A stretch of 51,829 nucleotides of DNA. Origin: Lachnospiraceae bacterium (GTDB lineage: Bacteria; Bacillota_A; Clostridia; Lachnospirales; Lachnospiraceae). Numbering within the stretch: position 1 is the stretch's first letter; every line of letters starts with the position of its first letter. A program made the position numbers and the translations under genes. The stretch lies in contig JAIKXO010000018.1 in NCBI GenBank assembly GCA_024684065.1, forward strand, positions 1 through 51,829, read 5' to 3'. Below are positions 7,264-14,363 of the stretch, piece after piece. Under the pieces are notes generated by a model. That model was given only the letters and a program-made list of their open reading frames with translations. It did not search any database and had not been told where the DNA came from.

Positions 7264-8484
7264 ATGGCTGTTAATGAACAGGAGGTTGAACAGATCGTCA
7301 GGCAGATACTTGGCCAGCTATCGGGTGGACAGCCTCAGGCTTACAGCGCTCCGGGCTATTCTGCCTCAGGCGCTTCAATTCCTTCAACGGCTCATGTGGC
7401 GATGCTCACCGAGCTTGAAAAATTTGAAGTGAAGGAATTCCCGATGCCCGCTGTCGGCGATGACGATATTCTCGTAAAGGTTGAGGGATGCGGCGTATGC
7501 GGTACCGATGCGCATGAATTCAAGAGAGATCCCTTCGGCCTCATTCCCGTAGCGCTCGGACACGAGGGTACGGGAGAGATCGTGAAGATGGGTAAAAACG
7601 TTAAGAAGGACAGCGCCGGAAAGGACCTGCATCTTGGCGATAAGGTCGTTACCTGCATGATCTTCAAGGATAATCCGGAGATCACCATGTATGACTTAAA
7701 CAGGCAGAACGTCGGAGATGCCGATGTTTATGGCCTTCTTCCGGATGATGATGTTCATCTTAACGGATGGTTTTCGGATTACATCCTTATCAGAGGAGGA
7801 TCTACGGTTTTCAACGTAAGCGATCTTGATCTCGATTCAAGGATACTGATCGAGCCCTGCGCGGTTCTGGTACATGCCGTGGAAAGGGCAAAGACCACGG
7901 GCATCCTGAGGTTCAACAGCAGAGTCGTGGTTCAGGGATGCGGACCTATAGGGCTTATCTGCATAGCTGTCCTTCGCACGATGGGCATAGAGAACATCAC
8001 TGCCGTTGACGGAAATGAAGCGAGGCTTGCTTTTGCAAAGAAAATGGGAGCGGATAAGTCTGTAAGCTTTAAGGATCATAACGGTATAGAAGCTCTCGCG
8101 AAGGCTGTAGAGGACAGCTTCGGAGGGCATCCCGCCGATTTCGCCTTCCAGTGTACGGGAAATCCGAATGCTCATGCCAATATCTATAAATTCATCAGAA
8201 GAGGCGGCGGACTCTGTGAGCTTGGTTTCTTTGTCAACGGAGGAGATGCGACCATTAATCCGCATTTCGATCTCTGCTCGAAGGAGATCACTCTGGTAGG
8301 CTCCTGGGTCTATACCTTAAGAGACTACGCCACGACCTTTGATTTTCTGAGAAGGGCTAAGGGAATAGGCCTTCCAATGGCTGAGCTTATTACTCACAGA
8401 TTCCCGCTTTCACAGATCAATGAAGCATTGAAGACAAATCTTGCCATGTCGGGGCTTAAAATAGCGGTGGTAGATAATACATGA
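7264..8484 (+). CDS. BMC-targeted zinc-dependent alcohol dehydrogenase (MDR family)
   Basis: A 406-residue medium-chain dehydrogenase. Catalytic zinc ligands are apparent at Cys79 (GVCGTD) and His100 with Glu101 (GHEGTGE). A Rossmann motif VVVQGCGPIGLI lies at 221-232. The four-cysteine structural zinc loop of classical members is absent; the region 125-160 has a single Cys. The first 20 residues (NEQEVEQIVRQILGQL) form an amphipathic helix. A Gly/Ser/Ala/Pro-rich linker follows to about residue 45, so the protein is very probably encapsulated. It likely reduces lactaldehyde to 1,2-propanediol and regenerates NAD+ for the aldehyde dehydrogenase. This is unlike Pdu systems, which use iron-dependent PduQ. 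The AGGAGG site is seven bases upstream; the stop overlaps the next start (ATGA). Confidence 0.88.
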   Translation: MAVNEQEVEQIVRQILGQLSGGQPQAYSAPGYSASGASIPSTAHVAMLTELEKFEVKEFPMPAVGDDDILVKVEGCGVCGTDAHEFKRDPFGLIPVALGHEGTGEIVKMGKNVKKDSAGKDLHLGDKVVTCMIFKDNPEITMYDLNRQNVGDADVYGLLPDDDVHLNGWFSDYILIRGGSTVFNVSDLDLDSRILIEPCAVLVHAVERAKTTGILRFNSRVVVQGCGPIGLICIAVLRTMGIENITAVDGNEARLAFAKKMGADKSVSFKDHNGIEALAKAVEDSFGGHPADFAFQCTGNPNAHANIYKFIRRGGGLCELGFFVNGGDATINPHFDLCSKEITLVGSWVYTLRDYATTFDFLRRAKGIGLPMAELITHRFPLSQINEALKTNLAMSGLKIAVVDNT

Positions 8485-8849
8485 TCATTCAGGAGACGCA
8501 GGTTATGGAAGAGGTTATAAAGGAAGATCCCGGAAGCGGAGAGGCGGTAGGGCTTTTAGAGGTGTTCGGACTGGTCTGTGCTTTTCTTGCGGCAGATGCA
8601 GGATGTAAGGCAGGTAACGTGACCCTTGAGATCTTTGATAAGAACAAGCCGGCTAATGCGGACAGCCTTCCGGTGCCTTTACTGGTAACCGTCAAGTTTC
8701 GCGGAAGCGTAGCTGATGTTACGGAGGCCATGAAGGCGGCAGAGGAGGTGGCGCTTGCCAATACCGGGATTGTAACAAAGCATATAATCCCGAGGCCTAC
8801 TGCGGACACCGAAAAGATGCTGAAGATCAGCGCGCTTGACAGAAACTGA
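8481..8849 (+). CDS. BMC-H shell protein with N-terminal extension
   Basis: A 122-residue single BMC-domain protein. The domain runs from about residue 21 (AVGLLEVFGLVCAFLAADAG) to VTKHIIPRP near residue 110. The 20-residue acidic N-terminal extension and the DKNKPANADSL insertion make it divergent from the PduA-like paralogues downstream. A hexamer-forming facet protein is expected; the extension may face the lumen or modulate the pore. The usual K-rich pore-side motif is not obvious. It is translationally coupled to the alcohol dehydrogenase by a 4-bp overlap. Confidence 0.88.
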   Translation: MIIQETQVMEEVIKEDPGSGEAVGLLEVFGLVCAFLAADAGCKAGNVTLEIFDKNKPANADSLPVPLLVTVKFRGSVADVTEAMKAAEEVALANTGIVTKHIIPRPTADTEKMLKISALDRN

Positions 8850-8934
8850 TACAGATCATATATTGAAAGGATCAAAAGGACAGATCCGCTAAGACTAATA
8901 ATAAAACAGAAAACTTTGCAAGGAGGAGTAAAAA

Positions 8935-9210
8935 ATGTCACAGGAAGCTTTAGGAATGGTTGAAACCAGAGGACTCACAGCAGCTATCGAGGCTGCCGAT
9001 GCGATGACGAAGGCAGCTGAGGTTGTTCTGATCGGTACAGAAAAGATCGGTTCAGGTCTCGTAACAGTTATGGTAAGAGGAGATGTAGGGGCAGTCAAGG
9101 CTTCTGTAGAAGCCGGCGCTTTTGCTGCAAGCAAGCTTGGTGAGCTTGTTGCCCAGCACGTTATCCCCAGGCCGCATAATGACGTTGAGAAGATCCTTCC
9201 GAAGATCTGA
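8935..9210 (+). CDS. BMC-H shell protein, PduA/PduJ type
   Basis: A 91-residue canonical shell protein: [40 protein letters not shown] and the C-terminal [15 protein letters not shown]. This is a typical major hexameric facet protein with a small central pore (KIGSG loop). A strong AAGGAGG lies nine bases upstream. It is nearly identical in layout to the protein encoded at 9989-10270, indicating local duplication. Confidence 0.95.
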   Translation: MSQEALGMVETRGLTAAIEAADAMTKAAEVVLIGTEKIGSGLVTVMVRGDVGAVKASVEAGAFAASKLGELVAQHVIPRPHNDVEKILPKI

Positions 9211-9261
9211 GGGCACAATAAGCCTTGACGCCCGTTTTGAAAGGGCAGTGAGGACAAGGTC

Positions 9262-9380
9262 AGGATTTACTCCGTAAATCCATTATTGCCGAAAAGTTCT
9301 AAAGGACAGAACTTTTCGGTCCCAAAGTTTTTGAAGCATATATTGTGGTTGTTTATAAATCAATGATTCAAAAACTTTGT
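9262..9380. repeat. Family A repeat, full but diverged copy
   Basis: GGATTTACTCCGTAAATCC, then a CCGAAAAGTTCT...AGAACTTTTCGG hairpin with a compensatory change in both arms relative to other copies, then a diverged terminal module ending TTCAAAAACTTTGT. Matched substitutions in both hairpin arms suggest that the fold, not the sequence, is conserved. Confidence 0.8.
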
Positions 9381-9386
9381 ACAGAA

Positions 9387-9562
9387 ATGATTCGGCCTGA
9401 AAAGCGGCCGAATCGGCATAAACTTTGTTTATGCCAAAGCGCACAATTTGCTTCGCAAATTGGCGTGGACAATGAAATGATTCGGCCTGAAAAGCGGCCG
9501 AATCGGTGCAAACTAAAGTTTGCACCAAAGCGCACAATTTGCTTCGCAAATTGGCGCAGAAA
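9387..9562. repeat. Family B three-hairpin element, two tandem copies
   Basis: Two copies with a 90-nt period (9387 and 9477). Each begins ATGATTCGGCC. Each has three stem-loops: GATTCGGCC...GGCCGAATC, a central pair (a hairpin around ACTAAAGT in copy 2), and GCGCAATTTGC-type ending GGCGCAGAAA. Because the period is a multiple of three, one long frame runs through both copies into the following shell gene, but translation probably starts after them. Confidence 0.8.
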
Positions 9563-9575
9563 GGTAGCAGTTTGT

Positions 9576-9932
9576 ATGGGTAATGCGTATGGATTCATTG
9601 AAATAACCGGAGTGGTGGCCGCTATCGATGCCCTGGACATTATGTGCAAGGCTGCGGATGTGACCCTGGCCACCTGGGAACGCAAGCTTGGAGGAAGGCT
9701 TGTAACTCTGGTCATAGAGGGAGATGTGGCCGCAGTAAAACAGGCTGTGGAAGCAGGAAGCACTCAGGCTATTAAAAAGCCTGCCGCGTCAGGCGTGATC
9801 CCGAATCCTCATCCCGAGATCGTAAGAATTGTGGAGCTGTCCGCAAGCCGGTTTAAGGGAAAGACAGAACCCTCGTCGGTATCTAAAATGTTGGGCGAGG
9901 ATCCGCCTGATTTTGTACCGAAAAACAAATAA
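9576..9932 (+). CDS. BMC-H shell protein with C-terminal tail
   Basis: A 118-residue single BMC-domain protein: YGFIEITGVVAAIDALDIMC, ERKLGGRLVTLVIEGDVAAV and SGVIPNPHPEIVRIV. A 30-residue hydrophilic tail ends DPPDFVPKNK. The tail distinguishes it from the PduA-like paralogues on either side. The pore loop is RKLGG instead of KIGSG. ATG 9576 is chosen because homology starts there; upstream codons of the same frame lie in the family B array. The ribosome site is weak (AAAGG 12 nt upstream), so it may be expressed at a lower level. Confidence 0.88.
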   Translation: MGNAYGFIEITGVVAAIDALDIMCKAADVTLATWERKLGGRLVTLVIEGDVAAVKQAVEAGSTQAIKKPAASGVIPNPHPEIVRIVELSASRFKGKTEPSSVSKMLGEDPPDFVPKNK

Positions 9933-9988
9933 AATTCAGGAAAGTATAAGAAAACCGATTCAAATATTTTATAAGGAGGACAATTGAA

Positions 9989-10270
9989 ATGGCATCATTG
10001 GAAGCATTGGGAATGGTTGAAACCAGAGGCCTTGTAGCCGCTATCGAGGCTGCGGATGCAATGTGCAAGGCGGCAAACGTAACACTTATCGGAACAGAGA
10101 AGATCGGTTCCGGTCTTGTAACAGTTATGGTAAGAGGAGATGTCGGGGCGGTCAAGTCTTCTGTGGAAGCCGGAGGGAGCCGTGCAAGCGCTCTTGGTGA
10201 GCTTATAGCGACCCATGTGATCCCGAGACCTCACAACGACGTAGAAATGATACTTCCTAAGGTACAGTAA
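9989..10270 (+). CDS. BMC-H shell protein, PduA/PduJ type (second copy)
   Basis: A 93-residue canonical hexamer protein with [40 protein letters not shown] and [15 protein letters not shown]. It closely matches the 8935 product, with differences concentrated near residues 24-30 and 62-70. AAGGAGG lies in front of the ATG. The stop is one base upstream of the pduL ATG, so the two are probably coupled. Confidence 0.95.
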   Translation: MASLEALGMVETRGLVAAIEAADAMCKAANVTLIGTEKIGSGLVTVMVRGDVGAVKSSVEAGGSRASALGELIATHVIPRPHNDVEMILPKVQ

Positions 10271-10271
10271 T

Positions 10272-10943
10272 ATGGGTGCCTGGGAAAGGGAAGATGAGGT
10301 TGAGCTGATCACAAGACTGGTAATGGAGGCACTTGAGGGCTCAAAGGACAGTGAAAAGAAGATGACCGTTCCCATCGGTGTATCGGCAAGGCACATTCAT
10401 CTGTCACAGGAGGATGTTGAGAAGCTTTTCGGTCCGGGATATCAGCTCACAAAGAAAAAAGATCTGATGGGCGGACAGTTTGCCGCGAATGAACAGTGTA
10501 CTATTGTCGGGCTTAAATTAAGAGCGATCGAAAACGTACGTATCCTGGGACCGGTAAGGAAGCAGAGCCAGGTCGAGATATCGGCTACAGACGCAAGAAC
10601 TCTGGGAGTTAACGCACCGCTTCGGGAATCGGGGGATCTGAAAGGATCCGCCGCCATCGCCCTGGTCGGGCCAAAAGGAGTGATCTATCTTGATGAGGGC
10701 TGTATCGTTGCGGCAAGGCATATCCATATGACGCCTTCGGAGGCTGAAGCTGTCTCTCTAAAAGATGGGGATTACGTTACCGTCAGGATGGGAGACGAGA
10801 GAGGCGCGGTGCTTGACAACGTGAAGATCCGCGTGGATGAGTCCTTTGACCTGGAAATGCATATTGATACTGACGAGGCGAACGCCTGCCAGGTAAAGCA
10901 GGGCGATATAGCGACTATTTTACGGAAGAGTAATCAGCCATGA
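10272..10943 (+). CDS. pduL: Phosphate acyltransferase PduL with encapsulation peptide
   Basis: A 223-residue PduL-type phosphotransacylase with the two duplicated barrels expected. Each carries its metal-binding HxH: His41/His43 (SARHIHLS) and His150/His152 (AARHIHMTPSEAE). It would exchange CoA for phosphate on the acyl-CoA made by PduP, recycling CoA inside the shell and exporting acyl phosphate. Residues 5-22 (REDEVELITRLVMEALEG) form an amphipathic helix joined by a charged linker to the catalytic core, the usual N-terminal targeting signal of PduL. No kinase for the acyl phosphate is encoded nearby. The ATGA overlap links it to the BMC-P gene. Confidence 0.95.
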   Translation: MGAWEREDEVELITRLVMEALEGSKDSEKKMTVPIGVSARHIHLSQEDVEKLFGPGYQLTKKKDLMGGQFAANEQCTIVGLKLRAIENVRILGPVRKQSQVEISATDARTLGVNAPLRESGDLKGSAAIALVGPKGVIYLDEGCIVAARHIHMTPSEAEAVSLKDGDYVTVRMGDERGAVLDNVKIRVDESFDLEMHIDTDEANACQVKQGDIATILRKSNQP

Positions 10944-11215
10944 TCATAGGAAAAGTAGTAGGAAGCGTTTTTTCTACGAGAAAAAGCGATAAGCTTAGCG
11001 GCAATAAGTTCATGATAGTGGAACCCTGCGAGGGAATGAAGAACACAGGGGGGCAGATAGTTGCGATTGACATTATCGGAGCGGGGGTCGGAGAGTATGT
11101 GCTCGTGGCGCAGGGCTCTGCGGCGAGGATAGGAACCAATAAGACTGAAGCTCCGGTGGATGCTGCCATAGTCGGAATAATCGACGAGGGGCAGGAGTTT
11201 CTGAACAATCTATGA
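10940..11215 (+). CDS. BMC-P vertex protein, EutN/CcmL/PduN family
   Basis: A 91-residue EutN/CcmL fold protein: MIIGKVVGSVFSTRKSDKL, KFMIVEPC, IVAIDIIGAGVGEYVLVAQGSAAR and APVDAAIVGIID. Pentamers of this family cap the vertices of the shell. It is the only BMC-P gene in the window. Loci of the planctomycete type usually have several. It overlaps pduL by four bases. Confidence 0.95.
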   Translation: MIIGKVVGSVFSTRKSDKLSGNKFMIVEPCEGMKNTGGQIVAIDIIGAGVGEYVLVAQGSAARIGTNKTEAPVDAAIVGIIDEGQEFLNNL

Positions 11216-11234
11216 CGGGCGGTACCTGGGTTTG

Positions 11235-12563
11235 ATGAATATCGAAGAACTTAAAGCGATAGTGAAAGAGAACGGCGTAGTGGGGGCCGGCGGAGCCGGT
11301 TTCCCGTCTTATGCCAAAATGACGGATAAGGCCGAGATCGTGATACTGAACTGTGTGGAATGTGAGCCTCTTTTGAAGCCTCACAGACAGTTTTTGTATT
11401 TTAAGGTTTTTGAGATCGTGGAAATGCTTAACGAAGTCCGCGAAGCCATGGGCGCCAAAGAAGCCGTGATAGGCATAAAGGATGCCCACGTCCATACGAT
11501 CGCTGCCTGCAGAGAGGTGATAAAGGAATACCCTTTTGTAAGGGTATGCCCTGTCCGGTCTACTTATCCCATGGGGGACGAAGTAATACTGATATACGAG
11601 ACCACGGGAAGGGTGATAAAGCCCGGCGGAATACCGATAGACGAAAACGTGGTCGTATTCAACACTGAGACCATGTACAATATCTACAGGGCCGTCCATG
11701 AGAACGCACCCGTGTATACAAAGCTTCTTTCCGTTGTGGGTGAGGTGGAAAAGCCTGTATCGATCTTTGCCCCTGTCGGAGCGACAGTAGGAGATGTCGT
11801 TAAAGCGGCAGGAGGCGTGATCGTTAAGGAGCCGGCTTATGTAATGGGCGGACCCATGATGGGCAGACCCGGCTCCGAGGATACTCTGATAACGAAAACT
11901 ACCAACGCCGTCATTGTGCTTTCAAAGGAGCACCAGATGATAAGGCGGATGGTTAAGAATATACAGATAGAAAAGAGAAGGGCTTCATCGTCCTGCTGTC
12001 AGTGCAGGACCTGTACAGATCTTTGTCCCAGGCATGCGCTCGGACATCCGATAGAGCCCCACAGTATTATGCGGGCAGTTGCCAATAACGATACAAGCGA
12101 TCTTTCCGTATTTATCAATTCAGCATACTGCTCAAGCTGCGGACTATGCGAGAATTATTCCTGTCCCCAGGGACTGTCCCCGAGAAGCGTCATAGCGGAG
12201 TTTAAAAAGGGACTGAGAGAGGCCGGGATAAGAGCCGAGAAGATCGAGAAACCCTGTATAGTTGACAGGGACAGGGAGCTTAAAAAGGTTCCGGTAAAGA
12301 GGCTGAAGGCCAAGGTCGGGCTCTATTCCTATGATGTTCCCGCGCCGTTTGCCGATGAGGTCATAGAAGTGCAAAGCGTCAGGATACCGATGAGTCAGCA
12401 TATCGGTGCTCCGGCGACTCCGATAGTAAAGCCGGGAGACAGGGTCAGGGCCGGGCAGAAGATCGGAGAGGCTCCGGCGGGACTTGGCGTTGCTGTTCAT
12501 TCTTCAATAGACGGGACAGTTGTAAACGCAGACAGCGCGGAAGTGGTTATAAGACGGGAATAG
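11235..12563 (+). CDS. pduS: PduS-like RnfC-related flavin/iron-sulfur electron-transfer protein
   Basis: A 442-residue protein. Its N-terminal part has the Complex I 51-kDa/RnfC flavin-binding fold (VGAGGAGFPSYAKM, NCVECEPLLKPH), then an SLBB-like segment. Two ferredoxin-type cluster motifs follow: CCQCRTCTDLCP near residue 256 and CSSCGLCENYSCP near 300. A C-terminal barrel-sandwich domain completes it. PduS transfers electrons from NADH and reduces cobalamin in Pdu systems. Here no B12 enzyme is encoded, so an NADH-oxidising electron outlet through PduT is the more natural role. ATG 11235 is preferred to the adjacent TTG 11232. The ribosome site is weak. Confidence 0.92.
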   Translation: MNIEELKAIVKENGVVGAGGAGFPSYAKMTDKAEIVILNCVECEPLLKPHRQFLYFKVFEIVEMLNEVREAMGAKEAVIGIKDAHVHTIAACREVIKEYPFVRVCPVRSTYPMGDEVILIYETTGRVIKPGGIPIDENVVVFNTETMYNIYRAVHENAPVYTKLLSVVGEVEKPVSIFAPVGATVGDVVKAAGGVIVKEPAYVMGGPMMGRPGSEDTLITKTTNAVIVLSKEHQMIRRMVKNIQIEKRRASSSCCQCRTCTDLCPRHALGHPIEPHSIMRAVANNDTSDLSVFINSAYCSSCGLCENYSCPQGLSPRSVIAEFKKGLREAGIRAEKIEKPCIVDRDRELKKVPVKRLKAKVGLYSYDVPAPFADEVIEVQSVRIPMSQHIGAPATPIVKPGDRVRAGQKIGEAPAGLGVAVHSSIDGTVVNADSAEVVIRRE

Positions 12564-12679
12564 GACGTATATTCGATAACGGAAGCTGATTCCGTTTTGG
12601 TCACTGAGCCCGGTTTTTACGACTTTGTGTAACAGGGGTTACTTAATAGCGGAAACTTATCTGAAAGGGAAGATATGTA

Positions 12680-13228
12680 ATGGCACGAGCGATCGGAATG
12701 GTAGAGATTTCAACCGTATCAAGCGGATTTCTTGCCGCGGACGAGATGGCAAAGACAGCGGAGGTGGAGGTGCTTCAGGCCGAGGTGACCTGTCCGGGTA
12801 AATTTGTGGTATTGATCGCAGGAGAGCTTGCGGCGGTGAAGAGCTCTGTGGAAAGAGCGAGCGAGGTCTGCAGGGAGAAGCTTATAGATACTTTTGTCCT
12901 CGGTAATCCCCATGAGTCGATCTTCCCCGCTATCTACGGAACTGCGGAGCCTGAGAATGTGGATGCACTCGGAGTGCTCGAGACTTATGACGTGGCAGCG
13001 ATGATAGAAGCTGCGGATGTCGCCGCAAAGACCGCTATCGTTGAACTTATTGAACTGAGGCTTGCAAAAGGAATGTGCGGGAAGAGCTATATGACTCTTA
13101 CCGGAACGGTTTCGGCAGTGCAGGCCGCTATAGAGAAGGCCAGGAATGAGGCCGGAGAAAAAGGAATGTTCCTTGACAGTACGGTGATCGCGAATCCGTC
13201 GGAGCATATCCGGAAGTTTATTTTCTGA
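12680..13228 (+). CDS. pduT: BMC-T shell protein, PduT type
   Basis: A 182-residue protein with two tandem BMC domains (about 4-90 and 96-180; second copy starts ALGVLETYDVAAMIEAADVA). Cys38 lies in TCPGKF. In characterised PduT trimers the corresponding cysteine from each subunit holds a [4Fe-4S] cluster in the central pore. The protein can therefore conduct electrons across the shell, with PduS as the likely partner encoded just upstream. The 116-bp spacer in front contains no clear terminator. It is the last shell gene of the operon. Confidence 0.92.
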   Translation: MARAIGMVEISTVSSGFLAADEMAKTAEVEVLQAEVTCPGKFVVLIAGELAAVKSSVERASEVCREKLIDTFVLGNPHESIFPAIYGTAEPENVDALGVLETYDVAAMIEAADVAAKTAIVELIELRLAKGMCGKSYMTLTGTVSAVQAAIEKARNEAGEKGMFLDSTVIANPSEHIRKFIF

Positions 13229-13233
13229 GGGCA

Positions 13234-13522
13234 CAAAATTTTATTTGATGAAAGGTGTTAGTCCAATCTGTTATTTTGGACAAAAGATATTTTGATTATT
13301 GCCGAAAACATGTAAAAAGCACATGTTTTCGGCCCAAAAAATTTTTTTGAAAGGTGCAAGTCCTATATAATTTTTAGGAAAAAATTTTTTGTAACAAAGA
13401 TAGGATTTACTGCGTAAATCCATTATTGCCGAAAACATGTAAACAGCACATGTTTTCGGCCCAAAATTTTTTTGATGAAAGGTTTTGGTCCAATCTTTAA
13501 TTTTGGACAAAAAAATTTTGTT
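13234..13522. repeat. Family A repeat array, AT-rich variant
   Basis: This gene-free 290-nt stretch consists of repeat modules. Two CCGAAAACATGT...ACATGTTTTCGG hairpins (about 13304-13332 and 13431-13460) are present. There is one GGATTTACTGCGTAAATCC hairpin (13401-13419). Three terminal-module variants are organised as AAAATTTT...TCCAA...TTGGAC...AAAATTTTG. The array ends at the start codon of the DeoR gene. No obvious ribosome site or strong promoter is visible, although the T-rich hairpins resemble attenuators. Confidence 0.8.
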
Positions 13523-14287
13523 ATGTTAGCGGCGGAACGCAGAAGCATTATCTTAGATAAGCTGCATGAAGAAAAATCTGTTGTTGTAAGCGCTCTGAGC
13601 AGGGAATTCGAGGTCTCGGAGGAGACCATAAGAAGAGACCTTGAGAAGCTTTCCGAGGACGGACAGGTTATAAAAAGCTGGGGAGGCGCTGTATTAAATG
13701 AGAAAAGCAGCATAGATCTTCCCTTTAATATAAGGCAGAAGTCTAATCCGGAAGGCAAAAGGAAGATAGCCGAGCTTGTTAAGGAGGCGGTTGAGGATGG
13801 CGATCATATTATGCTTGATGCCTCTACCACCTCGGTTTTTATTGCAAAGAGTATTAAACAGAAGCACAATCTGACGATAATCACCAATTCAATAGAAAAT
13901 CTTCTGGAACTGTCGGATGCTCAGGATTGCAATCTTCTTTCTCCGGGAGGCAGCTTTCATGCGCAGACCATGTCGTTGCTTGGCAGAAGGGCTTCCGAGG
14001 GGATCGGCGTCTATAATGCAGACAAGCTGTTTTTTTCATGCAAGGCGATAGATATAGAGAAGGGCGTGATGGACGGAAACGATGAGGTCGCAAGCATCAA
14101 ACAGGCAATGCTTGGATCATCGGCAAAGATCTGCCTTGCCGTTGACTCCACTAAATTTGACAAGATCGCCCTTGCCGGGATCTGCCCCTTATCGGGGATA
14201 GATATGGTGTTCACAGATAAGAAACCTTCCGCAGAATGGCTCAGGGCTTTTGAGGAAAATTCGATAGAATGTGTTTACAAGGAGTAA
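13523..14287 (+). CDS. DeoR-family transcriptional regulator, probably of the BMC/sugar pathway
   Basis: A 254-residue DeoR protein. The N-terminal winged helix-turn-helix is clear (SREFEVSEETIRRDLEKL, about 25-42, and SWGGAV). The effector domain is of the sugar-phosphate isomerase-like type (DGDHIMLDASTTSVFIAKSI, TIITNS, DSTKFDK). DeoR proteins typically repress sugar catabolic operons and respond to phosphorylated sugars. Location after the shell genes suggests it senses a deoxyhexose phosphate, by analogy with FucR; that is inference. The true start is ATG 13523. Upstream in-frame codons belong to the repeat, and no Shine-Dalgarno sequence precedes the ATG. Confidence 0.88.
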   Translation: MLAAERRSIILDKLHEEKSVVVSALSREFEVSEETIRRDLEKLSEDGQVIKSWGGAVLNEKSSIDLPFNIRQKSNPEGKRKIAELVKEAVEDGDHIMLDASTTSVFIAKSIKQKHNLTIITNSIENLLELSDAQDCNLLSPGGSFHAQTMSLLGRRASEGIGVYNADKLFFSCKAIDIEKGVMDGNDEVASIKQAMLGSSAKICLAVDSTKFDKIALAGICPLSGIDMVFTDKKPSAEWLRAFEENSIECVYKE

Positions 14288-14300
14288 GAGCTGTGCAATA

Positions 14301-14346
14301 ATATCCTTGTTTTGAGTTTGGCAGCATAAGCTCAGAACAAGGATAT
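14301..14346. terminator. Long hairpin after the DeoR gene
   Basis: Arms 14301-14316 and 14331-14346 pair over 16 bp with one G-T type mismatch (ATATCCTTGTTTTGAG against CTCAGAACAAGGATAT), loop 14 nt, followed by ATTTTG. It probably ends the BMC/deoR transcript but has a poor T-tract. A regulatory role in the hisS leader is an alternative. Confidence 0.5.
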
Positions 14347-14363
14347 ATTTTGTGAGGAATGAA

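Noticed and set aside
9387..9562. Transposon or insertion sequence
   Set aside because: No transposase frame or target duplication is visible; the structure is a short palindromic element.
9345..9575. Long N-terminal extension of the BMC-H protein
   Set aside because: These codons lie entirely in repeat sequence, and shell-domain homology begins at ATG 9576.
13472..13522. Seventeen-residue extension of the DeoR protein
   Set aside because: It is encoded by the family A terminal module; the helix-turn-helix domain starts normally from ATG 13523.
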